Source of the DNA: Adiantum capillus-veneris | Lineage: Eukaryota > Streptophyta > Polypodiopsida > Polypodiales > Pteridaceae | Direction: 5' to 3' | Assembly (NCBI GenBank): GCA_014529385.2 | Contig: CM043957.1 | Span: forward strand, 88,322,381 to 88,386,380 | DNA: 64,000 bases | In this document: positions 56,850-64,000 of the stretch, piece by piece | Layout: each line of letters opens with the position of its first letter | How positions within the stretch are numbered: position 1 is the first letter of the stretch | Position numbers and translations under genes: made by a program | The notes under the pieces: model-generated | The model's input: only the letters and a program-made list of their open reading frames with translations | Database searches by the model: none | What the model was told of the DNA's origin: nothing

Positions 56850-57768
56850 TATTAGCAGCAAGCTAACTCGGATACCATTTTCGGAGCTTTCATTGTAAAA
56901 GCACTTATTATTTTGATAAATCGGAAATATTATAACTCTTATTTTCTGGATAAACTTTGTAATTGATGAGCCGGGGCTACAAGCTTCCAGATTGTATCAA
57001 CCTGTCTTTACCCATCTTTAGTTAGAGCTCCCAAATTATTAGTTTTGACCACCAAAAACCTTGGCTAAGGTATAAAAGCCAATTTTTGTAAGTTATTAAG
57101 AAGTTTTGGATAATAAAATACACAGCGTGAGCTAATGGCGCTCATTCCTCTCCTTCTCGTGCTTCCTACTCCCTCCCCGATTGTCACATTGCAGTCACGT
57201 TTGTTGCATTCCAACCGCAGGTAAGAGCTCTATGCATTGATGTAAACACATCACGGTATTTCATAGCTTTTGGTGTCGCCGATCCGTGGTCTAATTTCAT
57301 CATAAGTAGGAATTTACACTTTCAAATCAAAAACTAAGCATAGGCGGGGTATTGGGGCATCATTGGTAAGCATTTAGATGCATTCTGGGTCGAAAACGAC
57401 TAGGTCAAAAATCCACTGTTGTTAATAATCGCGATTTTGGAACTTGACCTAAAGTGGGGTTTGGGACCATAATCATGTGTGCTTAGGTCTTATAAACATG
57501 TCCTAAAAGTTTCGTTACGTTTGGATGTCATTTGATGTTGTAACGGATGTGATTTGTTTGTCGATGAGTGATTGGCTTTTGGTGATTTCAGTCACTTGAG
57601 TGTATCTTGAGTTAGATGCAAGTTGTTAGTTGTTTTTCGAGAGATTGAAAATATCTTGTGGCCTCTCTGCACTAGTCAAGTCAGCTTCGTCCCATGGATT
57701 GACAATTTAATCGTGGTTCTCGCTAATACTGCAATAAGATAGGAGTGAGGTTAGACACCCATCCCACA
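56850..57768 (+). repeat. Gypsy LTR (about 0.92 kb) between PPT and PBS
   Basis: Starts TATTAG (probably a decayed TGTTAG) after the purine tract and ends CCCACA before an Asp-like PBS. A TATA box (57071) and AATAAA (about 57114) lie inside, as in a working LTR. Both a PPT on the left and a PBS on the right imply a shared LTR between two tandem elements. No second copy is present in the window. Confidence 0.7.
57071..57078 (+). promoter_or_regulatory. LTR TATA box
   Basis: TATAAAAG inside the LTR, with AATAAA about 43 bp downstream. This gives the usual U3-R layout. Confidence 0.6.
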
Positions 57769-57770
57769 TT

Positions 57771-57788
57771 TGGCACCGCTGTCGGGGA
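57771..57788 (+). other. Asp-tRNA-like primer binding site
   Basis: TGGCACCGCTGTCGGGGA matches the Athila-type Asp primer site at 15 of 18 positions. Confidence 0.75.
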
Positions 57789-58891
57789 TCGAAGAGACCT
57801 AAACTAGGGAAAAACATGAGCGTCTTGTGAAGTTATCCTTTAAATTCCTCTAGGATCTCTTAGAGTCAAAACTTTCATTTAGAACCGCATAGCTTAAGAT
57901 TGTCGTGTTTTACTGTGTAGAGGTAGCTTGGAAGTACCTTTAGGATTGTAGGATTGTAGAACCAGATTAGGAGTTTGAGAATGATTGATAGACGAGACAA
58001 GTCTTAAGATCAATGCTCAGGAAACCATAAAAAACAAGAAAACGAGTGTTTGTGAACACTTTCCACAACCCCATTGCATTAGAACCTATGAGTAGAGGTA
58101 AGTAGGATCTGAGGTGGATTTCAAAACATTGCTCTCTCTGAAAGAATCAATTGTGAGTTGCTATTTAAAGCCGCACAATTTCAAGTATACGGCTAGAAAT
58201 AGCACAAAAAGACTCCAAACCACTCAATCCGACTGGAGAATATGCTTAAAAGTTGTATGAACCAGTGGGTAAGCTCAACGACACACTGAGGTAAAAATTT
58301 CAAGAGTTTGCAAAAACTCAGATTCTTTACTTTTTCTTGACATTTTAGGCTAAATTAAGTTTTGACTTGATTCATAGGCTTGAAATAGCTCATGAAAAGA
58401 CTCTCCATTGAAAAAGTGCAAAAAATGTTCATTTTGGGCCTAAAGTAAATAATCACGATTATTTACTTTCAGCTCAAATTTGACCAAGGTTGATACCAGT
58501 GACTCATAGTATGTGTACAAACAACTTTTGTAAAGGCACATAGAATTTGGATCACCAAACTGACAAAAAATTGGGTAAAAACTAAAGTTTGTACTGACTT
58601 TCGAGAACTTGAGTGTAAATTGGGAAAAAAATTATCCAAACTCAATGAAACTTGATTTATAAGATTATATTGATATGATAGACATGTGTGTATCCTCAGT
58701 TGACCAAAAAGATGCAAAAAAAAATAAAAATGGAAACCACTGAAGAAGAGGGTAAAGATGTAATGAGTATTCCATCCCATTACAAGAAATATACTCTCCA
58801 AAATTGAAAAATCATAGTCGAACAACCTGTTAGAGAACTAAGAAAACAGGACGAGTCCTACAAAGGACCTGAAAACGCAAAAAAGATAGAT
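57789..58891 (+). other. Leader and missing gag region
   Basis: About 1.1 kb between PBS and RT. No gag or protease sequence is recognisable, so these genes are deleted or decayed beyond recognition. Confidence 0.5.
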
Positions 58892-61661
58892 TTGGCCGAA
58901 CCAGAAGAAGAGTCTAGGCCTGCCTACAGTGCAAATGACCTAACAGAAGAAAAAGAAGAGATTTTGTTAAAATTACTGAAAGAATACCGAGATATCTTTA
59001 TTTGGTCTTATAAGGATCTCAAGGGTGTTGATCCAGAAATCTATCAACATACCATACCCATGAGAGATGATGCAAAACCAAGTAGACAAAGGCCACACAC
59101 ATACAATGAAACATTTGCCAGGAAGATTAAAGAAGAGATTGAAAAGCTAAAGGAGGCCGAATTCATTTATGAAATTGAACACACAAATTGGTGTCTCCAA
59201 TTGTGGTAGTACCCAAGAAAAATGGAAAATTACCAGTGTGTGTCAACCTCAAGAAAGTGAATGCAGCTACCATTAGAGACAACTTTCCTCTTCCAATCAC
59301 TGAGCATGTTTTAGAACGAGTTGCAAGAAAAGAAGCTTACATCTTTTTAGATGGTTTTTTGAGATACAATCAACTTTTGGTTGACCCCAAAGACCAACAT
59401 AAAACTGCCTTTTGCAACGGAATGGGGTATTTTTGCCTATCAGGTTATGCCTTTTGGGTTAACTAATGCTCTTGCTACCTTTCAAAGATCGATGAGCCAT
59501 GCTTTTAAAGAATATCTTAGGAATTTCTTGGAAGTATATATGGATGATCTATGTGTACATTCATCAATCCGGGCTGATCATTTTGAACACCTCAAAAAGG
59601 TATTTGAAAAATGTATACTTTATAAGATTTTCTTAAATCCTGAGAACTGCACATTCATGGGGAGACAGGGAAAATTCTTGAACATATGGTGTCTAAAAAT
59701 GGCATAGCTACTGATATGGACAAAATTCATGTTATTGTTGATTTGCCTAGATCGACAACAGTCAAGGGGATTCAAGCCTTCATGGGGCATTGTGGATATT
59801 ACAGACGGCTCATTTATATGTACGCTATAATTTCAAAACCCATGTATAGCTTGATTACACACTTTGAGTGGACTGAGGCATGTGAAGAATCCTTCATGAA
59901 GCTTAAGAAAGCTCTCACTTCAACTCCAATATTGAAAGCACCAGATTGGAATAAGATATTCCACATACATGTAGATGCTTCCAATTTTTCCATCGGGTGT
60001 ATACTATCTCAACCAAGAGATGGGAAAATTGATTTTCCTATTTCTTATGCTAGCGGAAAATTGAACATGGCGGAAAAGAATTATACCACCACAGAAAGGG
60101 AAGGATTAGGAATTATCTATGCCGTAAAAAAGTATAGACATTACCTATTAGACAACAAATTTGTGTTCTTTGTGGACCACCAAGCCTTATTGTACTTGGT
60201 CAACAAGCCATGCAACAAAGGAAGAATAGTGAGATGGTTCATCATTCTTCTAGAATTTGATTTCACTGTAGTTGTGAAAAAGGGCACTACTCACCAAAGA
60301 CCAAATCATTTATCTAGGATTGTTTCAGGAGAATCACCTAAAGGGGTAGACGATGATCTACCAGATGCATATCTGTTCTCTGTAGAAATGATACCTTGAT
60401 GGTCAAAAAACATGGTAACATTGATGACCATAGCTCAAGTGGATTCACAAATACCACTTCCTATCACAATTGGATTGATTGAGCAATCGGCTATGTATCA
60501 ATTGCTAGATGGAATACTATACAAAAGAAATCGAGATGGAATATTGCTTTTATGCATTAATCCTGAGGAAAAAAACCGATACCTAAGTCAAGCACATATT
60601 ACCATAGTAGGACTTCACTTTGCGGAAGATCAAACTATGCGATGAATCTTGAGACTTGGAGTATTTTAGCCAACTATGAGGAGTGATGTTCGCTCTTTTG
60701 TAAAGTATTGTCCTCAATGTCAAAAACAAACACCCATACCTCATGTAACATTGTTCCAAATGTCGCCTGTTTTCTAAGCGGAGTAACTATCTAGTTACTT
60801 ACTTATCCAGCCGAACATTTCCTGAGGATATGAGTAAACGCCGTCAAAGAGCAATTGAAACTGAAGCAAGAGACTATGCTCTTATAGGAAACCAATTGTA
60901 TCGGAGAGGTAAGGACCAACATCTGCGTCTTTGTGCAAATGAAGACGAATATATTCCAATTATAGAATAAGCACATGCTGGATTAGCTAGAGGTCACTTT
61001 TCTAGTGAGACCACTGCAAGAGAAATCTTAATGGCAGGCATATGGTGGCCAACACTTTTTGCAGATGCCAAAGAGTATGTTCGAAGGTGTGATGCTTGTC
61101 AGCGAGAAAAAATGCCAACACGTGTAGATATCATGCCCTTAAGACCAATGATGGGGACTAGAGCTTTTGCAAAATGGGGTATAGATTTTATTGGGCCAAT
61201 ACAACCACCTGCTTATACAACCCAAGCTCAATATATCATTGTAGCTACGTCTTATTTGACCAAGTGGGACGAGGCTAAAGCAACTCGAAAGAATGATGCC
61301 AGAACCATTGCTGCATTCTTATATGAGTATGTGTTCACAAGATATGGACTGCCAATAGAAATTGTCAGTGATAGGGGAACTCATTTCCTCAATGAGGTAA
61401 TCGAGTATCTACTTAATAAATTTATGGTCGTCCATAACAAATCAGCTCCCTATCACCCACAAGGAAATGAACAAGCTGAGCATACGAATAAAATTCTTAG
61501 CTCGGTATTGACTAAAGTGGTGATTTCAGGAAGGAAAGACTGGGAAATGAATCTCCATGCAACTCTATGGGCTTATCGAGTTTCATTCAAAACAGCTTTA
61601 AATGCTACACCCTTTAACCTTGTTTATGGTCTTGATGCCATATTGTCAATAGAGTTTCTAT
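58892..61661 (+). pseudogene. Gypsy pol (RT, RNase H, integrase) with frameshifts, truncated
   Basis: RT starts at about 58892 (EIYQHTIPMRDDAKP), and the active site YMDD is near 59538. RNase H (HVDASNFSIG, TTEREGLGIIYAVKKYRHYLL, VDHQAL) is at about 59965-60200. Integrase has CDACQRE near 61090, Asp in WGIDFIGP, Asp in VSDRGTHF and the Glu position in QGNEQAEHTN. Single-base frameshifts lie near 59191 (a G lost at the Trp-Val junction), 59412 (an extra T in a T run) and 59680. The part 60640-61030 is heavily decayed. The integrase is cut at 61661 by a copia insertion just after the LVYGLDA motif. Confidence 0.87.
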
Positions 61662-61878
61662 TGAAGTCGCGGAGCAGAGCGTAGATCGACTCACACACAC
61701 ACACAGATACACAGAGAGCTTACACAGTGCGCAGAGAATCGTTTAAAGGGTTATCTCCCAAAACCTTATTATCCACAAAAGTAAGAAAGTGAGTATATAC
61801 AAAGAGTTAGTGATAGGTGAGTTAGGCAGGCCGCTGGCCATATCCGTATAAGAGGCCACTTGGGCTTTAATCCCAACA
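61662..61878 (-). repeat. 3' LTR of the minus-strand copia element
   Basis: About 217 bp, plus-strand ends TGAAGTCG and TCCCAACA. On the minus strand it begins TGTTGGGATT, a common copia LTR start. Confidence 0.75.
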
Positions 61879-61890
61879 ACCTCCCACTTA
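61879..61890 (-). other. Polypurine tract
   Basis: The minus strand reads TAAGTGGGAGGT directly before the LTR, the classic copia purine tract. Confidence 0.82.
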
Positions 61891-61962
61891 AAGTCCAATG
61901 TGGCACTTTAAGTAACTGTAAATCTATGAACATAAATGTACAAAGATTTACATGGCTGCCAT

Positions 61963-64000
61963 CTATCCAATGCCCAATAACTCACGACAATGCACAAAGC
62001 CCTCTCCTGGAAGTCCCTTTGTGAGTAGATCAGCAGGATTGTCCTTGGTGTGGATCTTCAGTAGTTGTATCTGCTTGTCTTCAAGTACTTCCCTAATGAA
62101 GTGATATTTCACATCAATATGCTTAGTCTTCGAATGGAACACTGGATTCTTTGCCAATTGTATAGCACTTTGACTATCACAATATAACTCTGGCATATCT
62201 ACTTTGATTCCCAAGTCTGATACCAATCTACCAAGCCAAATAGCTTCTTTGCATGCCTCATTTGCTGCAACATACTCACCTTCTGTAGTAGACTGCGTAA
62301 TACAATCTTGTAATCGAGATCGCCATGATATGGCACCTCCAGCCAATGTAAAGACATAGCCCGATGTATATCTCCTCTTATCCAAGTCTCCTGCATAATC
62401 TGAGTCAGTGTATCCTCTGACACTCAAATCCTGACTACCATAGCATATGCGCATACTCTTTGTATGTTTTAAGTATCTCATGATACCTTTCACTACCTCC
62501 CAATGTTTCTTGCCGGGATTTGACATATATCTGCTAACCACTCCCACTGCAAATGCAATATCCGGACGTGTAGCAATCATTGCATACATCAAACTACCCA
62601 CTGCAAACGCATATGGAATCTTATCCATTTGAGCCTTTTCTTCCTCAAACACAGGACAATCTTGTTTGCTAAGTTTCACATATGGTGGCAATGGAACACT
62701 CAATGCCTTTCCCTTCTCCATATTGAAACGTTGCAAAACCTTGTCAATATACTGTGCTTGAGATAACAAATCAAATTCTTTGATCTGTCTCTCTCAATGC
62801 ACATACCGAGTATATGAATTGCCTCACCCATGTATTTCATGTCAAACGATTTTGCCATCTTTGACTTCAAAGCTGAAATTTCTTCCAAGTGTTTGCCAGC
62901 AATCAACATGTCATCCACATACAAAATAAGGATCAGCCAACTGCCATCCTTAGCCTTCTTTGTATATAGACAATGATGGAACTCACTACGTTTGTAGCCT
63001 TGAGAAATCTTAAACTTGTGGAACTTATGGTACCATGCCCTCGGTGATTGTTTTAAGCCATAAAGACTCTTTAACAACTGGCATACCAAATCTTCCTTGC
63101 CTTTCTCAACAAACCCTTATGGCTGTTGCATGTAAATTTCCACATCTAAATCACCATGCAAGAACGTTGTCTTGACATCCATTTGGTGCAACACCAAATC
63201 CAATATGGCAACCAATTCAAGAAAGCATCTCAATGTAGTCGTCTTGACGATTGGAGAGAAGACTTCATCAAAGTCAATGCCTTGTTCTTGCCTAAAGCCC
63301 TTGGCAACAAGCCTTGCTTTTGTACTTTGGCTGACTATCATGAGCTGTGATCTTATACCTGTAAACCCATTTACAAGGTAGAGCCTTTTTGCCCTGTGGT
63401 AATTTAACTAGCTTCCATGTCTGGTTTTTATGTAGAGTTGTCATCTCTGACTGCATGGCCAACTGCCATTTTTTCGAGTCAACCACTTGTAATGCTTCCT
63501 TGTAACAAGATGGTTCTCCACAATCTGTGAGCATGACATAATTTAGAGATGGCACATAACGATCAGGTGGTTTGGAGACACGCTCAGAACGTCTCACCAC
63601 AACTGATTCTGCCTCTCTAGCTACTATAGGCTGTTCTTGAGCCTGACCATACTATCTTGATGTGCTAGCACTAGGTCCATCTTCCCTGAAGACAACTCTT
63701 CTGATTTCCTCTATCTTCTCTGGCTTAGCGTGAAACTTGGCTTCATTGAAATGCACATCATTGCTACGAATAAATTTTCTGGACTCAGGATCCCAAAGCC
63801 GGTAACCCATCTAGACCGATTCTCCATAGCCAAGAAATATACACTTCTTGCTCTTTGGTTCTAACTTATTCCTGAACTCCTTAGGAATATGGCTATAAGC
63901 TTCACAACCAAAGACTCTGAGATACTTATACGAAGGTGCTTTGCCTATCCATAGCATCTCGGCCACTTCACTCTTATCCAGAACCCTACTAGGAGACCTG
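61963..64000 (-). pseudogene. Copia pol: integrase end, RT and RNase H, broken
   Basis: From right to left on the minus strand: integrase C-terminal part with FGCEAYSHIP and KKCIFLGYG (about 63930-63830) and an in-frame TAG near 63813; RT N-terminal ([19 protein letters not shown], 63600-63292), then [27 protein letters not shown] and YVDDMLIAG (near 62915); RNase H (YTDSDYAGDLDKRRYTSG, TEGEYVAANEA, CDSQSA, ADLLTKGLPG; 62769-61963). Frameshifts lie near 63300 and 62770, and a stop near 63115. The enzymes are recognisable but not functional here. The start lies beyond the window. Confidence 0.9.

Larger units (their letters stand above)
61662..64000 (-). mobile_element. Minus-strand copia element, running off the window
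   Basis: The 3' part of a second, different copia element, inserted in the gypsy integrase. It has an LTR at 61662-61878, a purine tract, then RNase H, RT and integrase sequence in the reverse direction. The 5' half and other LTR lie beyond 64000. The base pentamer left of the LTR is TCTAT (61657-61661), which should recur after the far LTR. Confidence 0.88.

Overview
The window is nuclear DNA from a land plant with a repeat-rich genome. Supporting signs are Ty1/copia and Ty3/gypsy LTR retrotransposons with plant-type primer binding sites (initiator-Met and an Asp-like site), a Tat-type gypsy element with two RNase H domains, a Helitron, GT-AG introns and very long (GA)n/(CT)n tracts. The species cannot be fixed from sequence; a large-genome plant such as a fern would fit, but that is inference. 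I see no ordinary, clearly intact host gene, no rRNA or tRNA gene and nothing bacterial.

Layout. 0.2-2.9 kb: a short non-autonomous LTR element with LTRs, PBS, PPT and a perfect 5-bp target duplication (TGTTT). 3.2-17.7 kb: an old minus-strand gypsy element (Asp-like PBS, LTR at 16651-17701). Its leader holds eight copies of a 20-nt palindrome in units of about 280 bp. A young, structurally complete copia element (11050-16275, LTRs differing at 2 of 322 positions, target duplication AATCT) is inserted in that leader. 18.9-20.5 kb: another decayed minus-strand gag. 21.3-25.6 kb: a dense microsatellite domain whose strand polarity flips from CT to GA around an 81-bp tandem duplication carrying TATA-like boxes. 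25.9-27.3 kb: tandem duplications and a 58-nt poly-C run.

27.6-36 kb: the most unusual region. A decayed Helitron Rep/helicase (29.3-33.3 kb) is flanked upstream by a protein-kinase gene with atypical catalytic motifs, broken by a 98-bp tandem duplication. Downstream lies an intron-containing gene ending in a GIY-YIG endonuclease-like domain, followed by an uncharacterised ORF. All are on the plus strand.

37.7-49.2 kb: a minus-strand gypsy gag-protease remnant with an initiator-Met-like PBS, split by a large Tat-type gypsy element (39258-48019). The Tat element carries gag, protease, RT, a decayed first RNase H, an intact-looking second RNase H and integrase in one frame interrupted by two stop codons. 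49-52.3 kb: a minus-strand TATA box with a short ORF, and a decayed uncharacterised gene with 19-codon repeats. 52.3-55.7 kb: AT-rich and simple-sequence DNA with a 24-bp-stem hairpin. 55.7-61.7 kb: plus-strand gypsy sequence (3' ORF, PPT, LTR, PBS, frameshifted RT/RNase H/integrase). From 61662 to the window end it is interrupted by a minus-strand copia element that runs off the window.

Most genes here serve transposition, and most are broken. The copia element at 11-16 kb and the Tat element at 39-48 kb are the best preserved. The nesting gives relative ages: the old gypsy elements came first, and the copia and Tat insertions came later.
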